From DATBVX01 sp963696675 (lineage in GTDB: Bacteria > Pseudomonadota > Gammaproteobacteria > Steroidobacterales > Steroidobacteraceae): a DNA stretch of 64,000 nt. Every line of letters begins with the position of its first letter. The first letter of the stretch is position 1. Of this stretch, positions 49,290 through 60,328 are shown piece by piece. The notes beneath the pieces were generated by a model. That model was not told where the DNA came from. It was given only the letters and a program-made list of their open reading frames with translations, and searched no databases. The position numbers were made by a program, and so were the translations under genes. The stretch lies in contig CAVOLM010000048.1 in NCBI GenBank assembly GCA_963696675.1, forward strand, positions 31,322 to 95,321. The letters are read 5' to 3'.

Positions 49290-50634
49290 TGCGTGCCCCT
49301 CGAAGGACTGTTGGCGATCTGCTGTTGCGGCTGGTGCCCGGTCATCGCGACGGTCGGGAACGACAGCGTGCGCCGCACGCTCGCAACTCGACCCGTACCG
49401 CCTGTCGTGCCAGCAGGATCAAGGCAATGATGTGATACGGCAGGTCGAAATAGGCCAGGCCCAGGAACGTTCCACCGACAGCGAATCCGACCAAGCTCAC
49501 CTGCAACATCGCGCTGAGCTCGCGCGCCCATGCAAGATCGTTGCGCGCCGGCTCCCGCGGCATCGACCTGCTTGATGACCTTGGTCGCCGCTCGGAATCC
49601 GAGTCACGCCGATCAGGACAAACAGCGCGAGCCCCACATAGCCCTGCTCTGCCAGCGACTCGAAGTAGATGCTGTGCGCATCGTGGAAATCCGTAGGGTT
49701 GGGCGCATATTTCTGAAACAGCTCTGGCGTAAAGACCTGGAAGCCGCCACCCACGACCGGCCGATCAGCGGCCAGGTTTGCCGCGAAATGCCAGGCGTTG
49801 ATGCGGCCCATCGAGGAGCTGTCCTCCTGATAGTCACGAATCGTCCACATGCGATCGGTCCAGCTGCGCGGCATGGCAAGTATCATCAGCGGTGCGATTA
49901 TGGCCACGGCCGCACCGACCCAGAACCGCCTGCCGGGTCTTGAGTACCAGAAAGAGGGCCATCGCGCATGCCGCAAGAAATGCTCCTCGCGACTGTGACG
50001 CGAGAATTGCGCCCGCCGTGAGCAGCATGGCTGCCAGCAGACCGTGCTTGACCCAGCGCCGGGTCGCGGTCACGTGCAGGTAGCGCATCAGAGGCAGCGC
50101 CACTACTAGCGCCAGCGCCAGCGCGTTGTTGTCAGCGATAAAGCTCGCGTCCGGGCCGTATACCCTGTAGACGCCCGCGGTCTTGATGGCGAACAAGCCA
50201 CCCTTCACACCGAAGAACCCGAGCGACAGCGCGATCACCCAGATCAACGCGTCCATGCGCTTGCGTCCCTGCATGACCCACAGGCTGAGCAGCGCGAAAA
50301 GCTGGATCTTCATCGCGCGCTCCCATTCGGGCCACGCCGCATCTGGAACCAGGGCGAACAGGGTGGTGACGTTCATCCACACGACCCACAGCACCCATAC
50401 CAACAACACGCCGGACCGTGGCAGCGGCTGGCGCAAGTCCTTCGAAAACAGCAGTGCGACGAGTGTTGTGCCGCCGACCATCGCAGCAAATGGCATGTCG
50501 TAAGCGAAACCCCAGGTCAGGCGGTGGGGATTCATGTAGCTGATCCAGGACCACATCAGAATGCCGATCCACGGCCGCGCCAGGATGAACGGCAGCGAGC
50601 CGCAGACGATGAGCGTAACTAGGATGTCGCGCAT
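49286..50634 (-). CDS. O-antigen ligase-like membrane protein (exosortase A-associated O-ligase type)
   Basis: About 449 residues with roughly ten membrane segments. It starts RDILVTLIVCGSLPFILARPWIG-like (ATG 50634) and contains WSWISYMNPHRLTWGFAY, which is distinctive for TIGR03097. The periplasmic loop has the Wzy/WaaL-type GRINAWHFA and FTPELFQKYAPN stretch, then FHDAHSIYFESLAEQGYVG. Joins glycan to an acceptor. Frameshifts lie near 49940, 49590 and 49400; the corrected end reads SFPTVAMTGHQPQQQ and stops at 49286. Overlaps the GT4 gene upstream by 16 bp. Confidence 0.86.
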
Positions 50635-51873
50635 TGCGAGCCGGACCGCCGCAGTTCCGAGGGTCTCAGACCAGGATTGCGTAGCTGCGCTACTGCATCG
50701 AGGCAGATCGATTCGAATTGCCGCGCGACCTGCCGGAAGGAGTAGCGCTCTTCTATATACGAGCGGGCGGCCCGCGCCATGCGAACGGCCGCCGCGTGAT
50801 CACGCAACAACCTGACTGTCGCACGGGCAAACTCCTCCGGCTGTTCGGCACGCACGTAATGCTGGCCCGCTTCAAGATGCAGACCCTCGACGCCGATGCC
50901 GGTCGAGACCACCGGACAGCCATTCGCCATCGCTTCGAATACCTTGAGACGCGTACCTCCCCCCACTCGCAACGGTATTACGTAGACCGATGCCTGGCGT
51001 AGGTACTCGCGCACATCCGGCACGAAGCCGGTGAACTCCCACTGGTAACCCGAACGCCGCGCGCGCTCCACGAGGTCCGGGGGCGCCGCACGTCCGACCA
51101 CCGTCATGCGGGCGCTCGGTACTTCGGCCACCACGAGCGGCCAAATGTCCTCCAGCAGGTGCCGGATCCCGTCGGCATTGGCGAGCCAGTCCATCGAGCC
51201 GGAGAACACAACATTGGATCCCGCAGGCGGTTCGCTGAACGAGAAATACTCCAGGTCCACGCCGGTATCGATTACCCGGCATCGAGGCAGGGAATATTCG
51301 CGGGCGAATGCCTGGGCGTCACGCTCGGACGACGGCGATTACCGCGTCGTAGTCATGCACCACGCGGCGCTCGAACGCCTGCATCTTGCGGTACTGGTTG
51401 CGCCACACCCAGCGCAGCACTGGATTCGACGCAACCTCGGCGTGACGCCGGAATATCTCCGCCTCGACATTGTGCGTGAACATTACGCGCGCAACACCCG
51501 GCGACTTTGCGGCGAGCACATCGGCGTGCGGAAAATCGAAGACTGCCACGTCGGGTCTTCGCCCCATTTCCGCTGCGATCAGGCGTCGACCGGCCGAGCT
51601 CTGATCGGTTGCGACCGGAATCGGTAGGCTGCTCGCGAGGTATGGCGCGCGCCACCTCGCGCCCTCGCGGGCGGGCCAGCTCACGAACCGATCACAGACC
51701 TGCGCAAGCTCGGAGGCAAACTGCTGCGCCGCGTTCGGCGGCGCCGGTGATGCGAGAGTTGTCTGGAAGCTGCCGCCCTTCATGCCGCGCAGAATCTGCG
51801 TCGTGCGAATCTTGCCTCCCGAATCGACCGGGAAGAGAAAGCGCGGCGAGACGAACAGCAGTTGCTTGCTCAC
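50619..51873 (-). CDS. Glycosyltransferase family 4
   Basis: About 417 residues; GT-B. N-terminal FVSPRFLFPVDSGGKIRTTQ (stp1-like opening), middle VFDFPHADVLAAKSP and MFTHNVEAEIF. Donor domain: NVVFSGSMDWLANADGI, YVIPLRVGGGTRLKVFEAM and VVSTGIGVEGL. One frameshift near 51320. The start is inferred as GTG 51873, because GTGA overlaps the stop of the upstream dehydrogenase. Partner sugar unknown. Confidence 0.85.
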
Positions 51874-53183
51874 CAGCAGAGTCCGCGGTACTGGCACTTC
51901 AGCTTGTCACGCTCGCGCAAATTCACGAGGTCGAGCAGATGCTGTTCCGACTGCGCTTCCTGGAGCGCGGCAAGCACCTCGGGCCTGGACAATCCGACCA
52001 CGAGGACCTCGCTCTCACTCACCAGTCGCCTCACATCATCCGTCATCAGCGAGGCGATGTGCGGGATCGTGCGTTCGATGTAGAGGAGGTTCGCGCCCAT
52101 GAGGCGCGAAAGGTTCACTTCCGGATCGTATACCTGGAGCTGCAAGCCCTTACCGATAAAGCGTTCGGCGAGCGTCACCAGGGGACTTTCGCGCAAGTCA
52201 TCTGTACCGCTCTTGAAGCTCAGCCCGATCAGGCCGACTTTGCGCCGGCCCGTCGCGAGCACCCAGTCCGCTGCATGATCGATGTGCACGCGATTGCTGG
52301 CCAGCACCGCACCCAACATCGGGATGTTCACATCCGACTGTTTCGCAACGTACATCAAGGCCTTGAGATCCTTCGGCAGGCAGGAGCCGCCGAATGCGAA
52401 CCCGGGCCGCAGGTAAGCGCTCGAAACATTGAGCTGGCGATCCTCGCACAGCAGCCGCATGACCGAGTGCGGGTCGACTCCGCTCGCCTGCGCGACCCGG
52501 GCGATTTCGTTGGCGAAAGTCACCTTGACCGCGTGAAATGCGTTGCACGCGTACTTGAGCATTTCGGCGGCTGGAATGGAGGTGCTATGGAACGCGCACG
52601 GCAAGTGGCCGAACAGCGTTCGCAGCGTCTCGGCCGCCGCCTCCGTGGCAACGCCGACGATGGTGAACGGCGGATTGTCGTAGTCCCGAATGGAGGTGCC
52701 CTCGCGCAGGAATTCGGGCTGAAAGCACAAATCGAAGTCCTGGCCTGCGCGCTTGCCGGCGTGCGCTTCGAGCAGCGGCTGAATCATGCCCTCGACGGTT
52801 CCGGGCCTTACCGTGGAGCGGATGACGATCGTATGTCGCGCGGACTTGCCGACCAGCGCCTTGCCCAGTTGCTCCGCGAGGCGCTTGATCGCGGTGAGAT
52901 CCTGGCTGCCGTTAGGGCTGGCTGGAGTGCCCACGCAGACGAATGACAGATCAGTTCCCGCTATTGCGGTACTCACATCGTCGGTAAACGACACCCGCTT
53001 TGACGCTACCACCTGGCGCGTCAGCTCCTGGATGCCCTCTTCGACGATCGGCGAGCGGCCCTTGCGCAACAGCTCCAGCTTGTGCGGATCGATGTCGACG
53101 CCAATCACCTCGTGACCGTCACGGGCGAGACACGCCAGCGAAACCGCACCGACATAGCCCAGACCAAAAATACTGATCCTCAT
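51870..53183 (-). CDS. GDP-mannose 6-dehydrogenase (AlgD-like)
   Basis: 437 intact residues. Starts MRISIFGLGYVGAVS, almost the AlgD N-terminus, with VGTPASPNG, RSTVRPGTV, NAFHAVKVTFANE, the catalytic Cys in FAFGGSCLPKDL, LSFKSGTDDLRESP and the C-terminal GLCW (AlgD ends GICW). Oxidises GDP-mannose to GDP-mannuronate. A GAGGA ribosome-binding site precedes ATG 53183. This indicates a mannuronate-containing glycan, besides the glucuronate from ugd. Confidence 0.9.
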   Translation of the reverse strand: MRISIFGLGYVGAVSLACLARDGHEVIGVDIDPHKLELLRKGRSPIVEEGIQELTRQVVASKRVSFTDDVSTAIAGTDLSFVCVGTPASPNGSQDLTAIKRLAEQLGKALVGKSARHTIVIRSTVRPGTVEGMIQPLLEAHAGKRAGQDFDLCFQPEFLREGTSIRDYDNPPFTIVGVATEAAAETLRTLFGHLPCAFHSTSIPAAEMLKYACNAFHAVKVTFANEIARVAQASGVDPHSVMRLLCEDRQLNVSSAYLRPGFAFGGSCLPKDLKALMYVAKQSDVNIPMLGAVLASNRVHIDHAADWVLATGRRKVGLIGLSFKSGTDDLRESPLVTLAERFIGKGLQLQVYDPEVNLSRLMGANLLYIERTIPHIASLMTDDVRRLVSESEVLVVGLSRPEVLAALQEAQSEQHLLDLVNLRERDKLKCQYRGLCW

Positions 53184-53214
53184 TACTTGCTTTCCTCTTC
53201 CAAAACAGTCCGCC

Positions 53215-54429
53215 TCAAGCGGCACGATCCGTAATCGACGGCTGGCGATCGAGCACTTGGGCAAATATGCGCAGCTGGCCTGTAGTGGTTGGATCCCAGC
53301 TGAATTGCTCTGCGTGCCGCCGCGTCGCCGCACGATCCGATGGACGATCGAACAGCTCGCGAATCGCGGCCGCGATGTCTTGCGGCTCCAGCCCGCGGGT
53401 CAGAACACCGGCAGCACGCGAGGAAATTACTTCCGGCGTGCCCCAGGTCGCGGTCGCTACGACCGGCGTACCGCATGCAAGCGATTCGAGCAATACGTTG
53501 GCCATGCCTTCGCGATCCGATGCCAGGACCAGGGCATCGGCCGCGTTGTAATAGCTGACCAGCTGCTGGTGAGTTCTGGGCCCTTCGAATGAAACGCGAT
53601 CCTGCAGAGCATAGTCATGCGTAAGCGCACGCAGCCGGCCCTCGAGCGGTCCGTCACCCACGATGACCAGGCGGTACTCGACCGGCAGCTCGCGCAGCGC
53701 CGCGATGATCCGATGATGTCCCTTGCGTTCAATCAGCCCGCCGACGGACAGCAGGATCTTTTCGCCGGCGCCTCGCGCCAGAGCTCCCGTCCGCGGCAAT
53801 GGCCGGAACATTTCCAGGTCCACTCCGTTACGAAGTACCGTGATATGGGCCGCCGGCACGCCGAGCTCGACCAGCCGCGACTTGAGCGCCTCGCACACCG
53901 TAATGACAGCTGCGGCGCGGCGCGCAGCACTCACGATCATCCGGCGTGCGAGATTGGCTTTCGGAATCAGATTGACGTCAGTGCCGCGAGCCGTCACGAC
54001 GACTGGAAGGCCCAGCCGGTGACCGATCTCGACGGCCGCGACCCCATCCGGATAGAAGTAGTGCGCATCGATGAGATCGAAGTGGTGGCTGCGGTGCAGA
54101 TCTTCGATCTCGCGCTCCACACCGGCGCGCATCAGCCACGGGGCGAGCGTCATGCCGACCTTTGGGATGAGGAAATAGCGCGGATGCGTGACATCGACTC
54201 CATGCCGCTGTTCTCTCGCGGGTACGGACGCAAGGCGCGTATAGGCCTTGGGCCCGCCGACACCGCTCGGGAACCATGGGACGGGGGCAACGACTCGCGC
54301 CTGCACTTGTCCTGAGGCCAGCAGGTGTCGCAGCCTCTGCTCGACGAAAATGCCGTGATGCGGCTGACGCTCATTCGGGTACAGGCTGCTGAACGTCAGA
54401 ATCCTGAGGGATCTGGCCAAGTCAGGCAC
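53215..54429 (-). CDS. Glycosyltransferase family 4
   Basis: 404 intact residues. N-terminal ILTFSSLYPNERQPHHGIF; VVTARGTDVNLIP; donor domain with ILLSVGGLIERKGHHRII, VIVGDGPLEGRL and ASDREGMANVLLESLACG. A retaining GT-B enzyme. It lies between the amidotransferase (eight-base overlap upstream) and the GDP-mannose dehydrogenase. Confidence 0.88.
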   Translation of the reverse strand: MPDLARSLRILTFSSLYPNERQPHHGIFVEQRLRHLLASGQVQARVVAPVPWFPSGVGGPKAYTRLASVPAREQRHGVDVTHPRYFLIPKVGMTLAPWLMRAGVEREIEDLHRSHHFDLIDAHYFYPDGVAAVEIGHRLGLPVVVTARGTDVNLIPKANLARRMIVSAARRAAAVITVCEALKSRLVELGVPAAHITVLRNGVDLEMFRPLPRTGALARGAGEKILLSVGGLIERKGHHRIIAALRELPVEYRLVIVGDGPLEGRLRALTHDYALQDRVSFEGPRTHQQLVSYYNAADALVLASDREGMANVLLESLACGTPVVATATWGTPEVISSRAAGVLTRGLEPQDIAAAIRELFDRPSDRAATRRHAEQFSWDPTTTGQLRIFAQVLDRQPSITDRAA

Positions 54430-56318
54430 TCCCGACGCGACGCAGGAACCCGTCGAACATCAGCAGGGCCCACAGGATCGCGCTGTGATCACGCGCCGCA
54501 GACAGGTGTTGATCCACCAGGCCACGCAGCGCCCGTTGCTCGAAGAGGCCGCTCTCCGTCAAACGACCATTGAGCACGACATCGCGCACGCGCTGGCGCA
54601 AGGGGCCGCGGAACCAGCTCGCGAGTGGAACTGCGAAGCCCATCTTTGGCCGGTAGAGGATGTCATTGCTGACATAGGGCTCGAGCGCACGCTTGAAGAT
54701 GTACTTGCCCTCCCCGCCGTGCAGCTTCTCGCCAGCCGGGAGATTGGCCACCCACTGCACGAAGTCGTGATCCAGCAGCGGAGCGCGCACTTCGAGGCTG
54801 TTGGCCATGCTCGCCCGATCCACTTTCACCAGGATGTCGCCGGGGAGATAGGTCTTGAAGTCGAGATATTGGACCAGCGACAAGGCGTCCTCGACCGGGG
54901 CATCGGCCGCCCAGTGACGGAACACATCCAGCGCCTGGTAGCCTTGCAGATCGCTGCGCAGCCTGGCACTGAAGAGGCCCGCACGCAGATCGCTCGGAAA
55001 GATCGAAACTCCGTGCAGATACCCATCCAGTGCGTCGCGCCCGATCGCCTGCAACGTCGACTTGGCTCTCAGGAATCGCGGTGCCCAGTCGAGCTTCGGA
55101 TACACGCTTCCCAGGAAGGAGAATAGCGGCCCGCCGCAGCCGCTCGGGCAAACGGTCGCGAACCGCCTGCTCGTTCATGAACCAGCGGTAACGCCGGTAC
55201 CCCGCGAAGCTCTCATCCCCACCATCCCCCGACAGCGCCACGGTCACGGATGTGCGCGCCATCTCGCAGACCCGAAAAGTCGGAATGGCAGAGCTGTCAG
55301 CGAATGGTTCGTCATAGACCTCGGCCAGCCGATCGAGCAGTCCGAACTCCTCCGGATCGACCTGCCGCACCTGATGATTCGTGTGATAACGAGTCGCCAC
55401 TGCGCGCGCGTACTCCGATTCGTTGTAACGCGGATCACCGAATGAGATCGAGCATGTCCGTACCGGCTCGTTGCACAGGCCAGCCATCATGGCGACAACC
55501 GCGCTCGAGTCGACGCCGCCCGAGAGGAAGGCTCCGAGAGGGACGTCGGCGACCAGCCGCTCGGCCACCGCACGTCGCAAGCGCGTCACCAGCTCGGCCT
55601 CGAGCTCCGCAGCATGCGCGGAATTGCGAGGACGCAGATCGACGTCCCAGTAGCTCTGTGGCGCGGGCAGCGAAGCGCCCGCCTGAACCAGCAGCGTGCT
55701 GGCCGGCGGCAGTTTGTACACACCATTGAAGATCGTTTTCGGATCGGGGACGTAACCGAATGCGAAGTAGTCCTCGACTGCCGCGGCTGAGATCTCCCGC
55801 CTGACACCCGGATGCAGTAGCAGCGCTTTCAGTTCCGAGGCAAAGAGCAGGTAGCCGTCCGGATCGACCGTGTAGTAGAGCGGCTTCTTGCCGAGCCGAT
55901 CGCGGGCCAGAAACAGCTTCCGCTGGTTGCGATCCCACACCGCGAAAGCGAACATGCCTGAAAAGCGCTTCACGCACTCGGTGCCCCATTGCTCCCAGGC
56001 GTGCACGACGACCTCGGTGTCGCAGCGCGTACGAAAACGATGACCATGCGCTTCGAGCTCGCGCATCAGCTCCTTGAAATTGTAGATCTCGCCGTTGTAA
56101 GTGACCGCGACAGTGTTGTCTTCGTTGAACAAGGGCTGCGACCCGCCCGCCAGGTCGATGATCGACAATCTGCGGTGGCCCAGGCCGACTCCCGCCTCCA
56201 CATGCAGCCCGCTGCCATCGGGCCCGCGGTGAGCGAGAACGTCAGTCATCCGCCGCAGCAGTCCGCGATCGATTTCGCGCTGTTCGCGGCAGTCAAAAAT
56301 TCCGGCTATCCCGCACAA
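54422..56318 (-). CDS. Amidotransferase 1 (asparagine synthetase family), exosortase A system-associated
   Basis: About 631 residues. Begins MCGIAGIFD with the N-terminal nucleophile Cys after Met removal, then HRGPDGSGLHVE, YNGEIYNFKEL and the PP-loop SGGVDSSAVVAMM. After a frameshift near 55115: LVKVDRASMANSLEVRAP and GKYIFKRALEPYVSN, with PKMGFAVPLASWF. The opening and length match the amidotransferase set of exosortase A loci (TIGR03108). It would amidate a uronic acid or protein acceptor. It is followed by GT4 with an eight-base overlap, and preceded two bases away by sugar transferase 2. Confidence 0.88.
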
Positions 56319-56320
56319 GA

Positions 56321-57502
56321 TCAGGACCTCGAGGGAACTGCTCTGAGCAGTTCGTCGTAAACACGGGTATACGCAGCGATCATGCCGGAGAGGCTGAAAT
56401 GCTGCTCAGCGTGGCGTCGCGCCGCAGTAGCATGCGCAGCGCGTCTCGCGCCGTCGAGCAGGTAGCTGGCCATGGCCTCGCGCAACGCCGGCGGATCGTC
56501 GGCAGGTATCAGTACTCCGCACTCCGCATTCTCGAGGAGTTCCGGGTTGCCTCCCACCGCAGTCGCCACGACGGGCAGGCCACTGGCCAGCGCCTCGAGC
56601 AATGTATTCGCGATGCCTTCGTTGCGCGATGGCAGGACGAACACGTCGAGCGCGCGCATGAGGTCAGGAACGTCGTCGCGCGCGCCCGCCAGCCATGCCA
56701 GGGGCGCAACATCGGCGTCCACCAGGCGCTTTTCCACCTGTGCGTACAGCGACCCATCTCCAATCAGGGCAAGACGCGCACGCTGGCGAGCTTCCGGCAT
56801 CGTCTTTACCAGGCTGATGAAGCTCTCGACCAGCAGCATGGGATCCTTGACTGCGTCCATGCGGCCGACCCATCCGAAGAGCACGCCACCGGGCGGCAGA
56901 AATCCGGGCGGCAGCAGGTCATGGCGACGCAAATCTGGCGCCGGATGAAATCGCGCCGTATCCACACCGTTGCAGATGTGTTGAATCTTGTGACGCGCGG
57001 TGCCCGGCAGCACCCGTGATAGCCATTGCGCGAGGTCGCGGGAGACGGCGATGTAACGGTCGACGAACGGGTCACATACGCGCCGCAGCAGCGCGTGACG
57101 CTTGTTCGTGCCATGCAGATCGTTCGCAGCCCAGCCATGCAGGCCATGCACCTGACGCCCTGCCCGCGCAGCGCGCGCTGCGAGGTGCACATCGAGAGTG
57201 CCCACATTACGCGTGTGAACGATCGCGGGCCGAAGCCGGCGAAACAACTTCCACAGCCGTCCATACATGCCGGGATCCTTGCCGGGGCGCTTGTCGATCG
57301 TGAAGAACTCGACGTCAGCGTGTTCAATACGGGAGCGAAATGCACCTATCGATGTCATCACGATGACGGCATGGCGAAACCTGTCGCGCGGCAGGTTGTT
57401 CACGAGGTTGACGAGTCCGTTTTCGAGCCCGCCCATATGGAATTCGAACACGACGTGCGCGATCAGCGCAGGAGCGCCCGGTGTACGTGACACGTCGTTC
57501 AT
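56321..57502 (-). CDS. Sugar transferase 2, PEP-CTERM/EpsH1 system-associated (GT4)
   Basis: 393 intact residues. IAHVVFEFHMGGLENGLVNL at the start is diagnostic of this exosortase-linked family (TIGR03088), followed by VHTRNVGTLDVHLAAR, HICNGVDTARF, FGWVGRMDAVKDP and LPSRNEGIANTLLEAL. Transfers a sugar in assembly of the exosortase-linked glycan. The start overlaps the exosortase stop by ATGA. Confidence 0.9.
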   Translation of the reverse strand: MNDVSRTPGAPALIAHVVFEFHMGGLENGLVNLVNNLPRDRFRHAVIVMTSIGAFRSRIEHADVEFFTIDKRPGKDPGMYGRLWKLFRRLRPAIVHTRNVGTLDVHLAARAARAGRQVHGLHGWAANDLHGTNKRHALLRRVCDPFVDRYIAVSRDLAQWLSRVLPGTARHKIQHICNGVDTARFHPAPDLRRHDLLPPGFLPPGGVLFGWVGRMDAVKDPMLLVESFISLVKTMPEARQRARLALIGDGSLYAQVEKRLVDADVAPLAWLAGARDDVPDLMRALDVFVLPSRNEGIANTLLEALASGLPVVATAVGGNPELLENAECGVLIPADDPPALREAMASYLLDGARRAAHATAARRHAEQHFSLSGMIAAYTRVYDELLRAVPSRS

Positions 57503-59056
57503 GGCGAGCGGTTACCCGATACCGCGACGCACTCTGATCCCCCGACGTATTGCCCAGCCGCGCACTGCAGGAGCTGCGGCAGGTTTCGCGTCGCAAAGTC
57601 CTCCAAAGCTGCCGACGCACGTCCAGTCCCGTCCGTCCGCGTGGCAAGCACGATGATCGCTACTGCCCCTCCCTCCCCGCGCAATCGCGACCAGGCCTGG
57701 CGCAGCTTCGCTGCGTACTCACTCGCCACCAGATGTCCGGCGACTGCGTACCCATCCCAGACCAGCCAGCGTCCCAGCGGTGTGGCTGCCTCGGACTGTC
57801 GCAGGGCAACTCCGGTGGCGGTGTGGATCGTGTGCGTCCTCGTGACACGCACCGCTCCGCCGGCCGCGATCGGACGCGCAACAGAACTCACCAACTCCCC
57901 GCGCCCGTCCTGTGGGTCCAGGGAGTAGGCGGCGACGATGACTGCATTGCCTGCACCATCGCGATACTCACCTCGCTGCTCGCGGGTCTGCGCCGGGAAG
58001 CCATGCTGCCATGGGAGCGAGGCGGTCGTTGGGCCAGACCAGGCTTCACTGCCGGCCGGGAGCTGCGGCGCGCCGGCCGGTACACCGCTCGCGCGCATCG
58101 CGATGCCTGCCCAGAGCGGCCCGCAACTCATGAGGAGAACTGCCGCAATCGCAATCCCGATGTCGCGCAGCGGCCCGCCCCTCGGGACGCTGGTCGCACT
58201 ATCGCTTGGCAGATCCTCTCTGTTGATCGCAACTTCCGGTGGCTCACGGAAGCGAAGTCCGACCCAGAACATCCCCGCCATCAGCAGCCCGAAGAACAAC
58301 CACCCATAGATCAGATGATCGATCCCCACGGCAGCCTGCATGTCACTGGTCAACGCAAGCAGGACGATCAGGTAGGCGCGCAGACCATTACCAATGATCG
58401 GCACGATGATCGAAAGGCAGATGAACGCGGCTCGCCGCCACGGCGAGCGGTACATCAGGAATGCAAACAGGCTCCCTACGGCAAGGCTCGCAATCAGGTA
58501 GCGAATGCCACTGCACGCTTTCTCGACCTGAAAGTCGCCCATCACGGTGCTCAGAAGCATCCCGTCGCGATAGACGGTGATCCCGGAAAGCCGCAGCGCG
58601 CCGACCGTGAACTTGGCTGTGAACTCCATCAGGACAGGAATCAGCGCCTCGCCGAATGGCACCGCGAAGAAGAGAAACGCAAGCGCGAACGCAAGCTCGC
58701 GCGCCACGCGGGAACCTGCCGAGGGTGATCACGAGCGCCGGTATCATCGCGGCAGCTGCCAGCTGCTCGACCACCTGCGCCTCCGCCACCCGTCCGGCCG
58801 CCCAGACGACGCTGGTCAATGCAACCAGCGCCAGTCCCGCGACATTCGATCGCCAGGGTGTTTGCGCCAGCACTGCTCGCTTACGCCACACCAGCCACGC
58901 GACGATCGGCAGGATCAGCATGCCGTGAGCGAAAGTTTCCGAGCGCCACCAGATCGCAGCCATTCCCAGCCAGCTGTCACGAAACAGGAGCAGGCTCACG
59001 AGAATCGCGGCCGCGAGCAGCCATGCTGCGCGGCAGAGCCACATGTGGCGCCGCAT
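57499..59056 (-). CDS. xrtA: Exosortase A fused to an EpsI-type domain
   Basis: Polytopic inner-membrane transpeptidase-like enzyme of about 518 residues that cleaves PEP-CTERM signals. The N-terminus has WLLAAAILVSLLLF and AHGMLILPIVAW. A frameshift near 58710 separates this from the core. Catalytic residues are present: Cys in EKACSGIRYL (codon near 58515), Arg in IIGNGLRAY and His in GIDHLIYGWLFF. After about 350 residues it continues into an EpsI-like periplasmic domain (PAGSEAWSGP, WLVWDGYAVAGH), as in exosortase A/EpsI fusions. It sits between sugar transferases 1 and 2, the usual order for this locus. No PEP-CTERM substrate was found inside the window. Confidence 0.92.
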
Positions 59057-59104
59057 TCACGAGTTGCGAGCGCTCCGCGTAGGATGGCATGGACACCATG
59101 CGCT

Positions 59105-60328
59105 TCACCCCACAGCCAGGTGCGCGGGTGAGGCGACCGCGCGTGAAGAGACAGCCTGGTCTATCAGCTCGTCGAGCTTCAGCATCGACTGCGCCCAGCT
59201 GTGGTGCGAAAGGATGCGCGCGCGGCCTGCCAGCGCCAGTCGATCGCGGAGCTGCCGATTGTCCAGCACCGAAAGAATCTTCGCAGCGAGCTGCGCGGAC
59301 GTATCGCCGACCAGCAAGTGCTCGCCTGCAACCGCATCGACCCCTGCGGCCGCTCTGCTGCTCGCGATCACGGGCACACCCATCGCCATCGATTCCAGGA
59401 TCTTGTTCTGCGTGCCGCGAGCAATCTCGAGGTTTGCGACCGTGAGCGCCGCGCGCTGCACGTGCGGGCGCACGTCTGCCACTGATCCGGTCACTACGAC
59501 GTTTGCGATGCGGCTCAGCTCCCGAATCGCGGAAGACGGATTGGCGCCGACGATTGCCAGCCGGACCTGCGGCCGCTGCCGCCGTACCAGCGGCAGTACC
59601 TCATGACACAGCTTCAGGACCGCCTGCTGGTTGGGGTAGTAGTCCATTCGCCCCACGAACGCCATCAGGTCCGGATCGAACGGCTCCGCGACCGGCGCGA
59701 AGTATTGCGAGTCCACACCATTCGGAAACCATCCCGTCGCCGGGGCGGTGTCCAGCCGCTGCAGCGTTTCCAGCTCAGCCCGCGTGGTGCACGTGCACAG
59801 GTCGAAACTCGCAGCCAACCGTCGCTCCCAGGCTGCCAGCTTGATGCCTTCGACCTTATAGCCGAGCGCCAGGGGCTGAGGCTTGAACTGTGAGTACGCG
59901 AGCCACTTCTGTGAGTCCATATCACCGAAGTCGAGGATCTTGCGCGCGCCGCGGTATCGCATCACGTATGGCGCCATTGACGAGCAGTGCACGAAGACCA
60001 GATCGAAGTTCCGCGTGCGCAACAGTCGCCACACGCGTCGATTCAGCTCGCCCGACTGAAAGTAGCCGAAGCTCGAAGGCAAGTGAGTCGCAAGACGTCC
60101 CACCATTCGCAGCCACGCCGCCCACGACCTGACGCGCACGGGCGCGAACTCGCTGCAGAAGGGCGCAATTCCCTGCGCCTCCGCAAGCTCCTGATCGCTC
60201 CGTACCAGTGACAGTACGGTCACTTCGCAGCCGCGCGCGGTCAGGTGCCGGATGATGTTGAAGGGCCGGATCTTGCCGCCGCGCTGCGGCGGATACGGAA
60301 AGCGATGGCACAGGAAGAGTACTTTCAT
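59105..60328 (-). CDS. Sugar transferase 1, PEP-CTERM/EpsH1 system-associated (GT4)
   Basis: 407 intact residues. MKVLFLCHRFPYPPQRGGK and IRPFNIIRHL at the start are the hallmark of the stp1 family (TIGR03087), with ILDFGDMDSQKWLAYS, FPNGVDSQYFAP, LMAFVGRMDYYPNQ and VAGEHLLVG. ATG 60328 overlaps the AsnB stop by four bases. Works with exosortase A in the same locus. Confidence 0.9.
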   Translation of the reverse strand: MKVLFLCHRFPYPPQRGGKIRPFNIIRHLTARGCEVTVLSLVRSDQELAEAQGIAPFCSEFAPVRVRSWAAWLRMVGRLATHLPSSFGYFQSGELNRRVWRLLRTRNFDLVFVHCSSMAPYVMRYRGARKILDFGDMDSQKWLAYSQFKPQPLALGYKVEGIKLAAWERRLAASFDLCTCTTRAELETLQRLDTAPATGWFPNGVDSQYFAPVAEPFDPDLMAFVGRMDYYPNQQAVLKLCHEVLPLVRRQRPQVRLAIVGANPSSAIRELSRIANVVVTGSVADVRPHVQRAALTVANLEIARGTQNKILESMAMGVPVIASSRAAAGVDAVAGEHLLVGDTSAQLAAKILSVLDNRQLRDRLALAGRARILSHHSWAQSMLKLDELIDQAVSSRAVASPAHLAVG

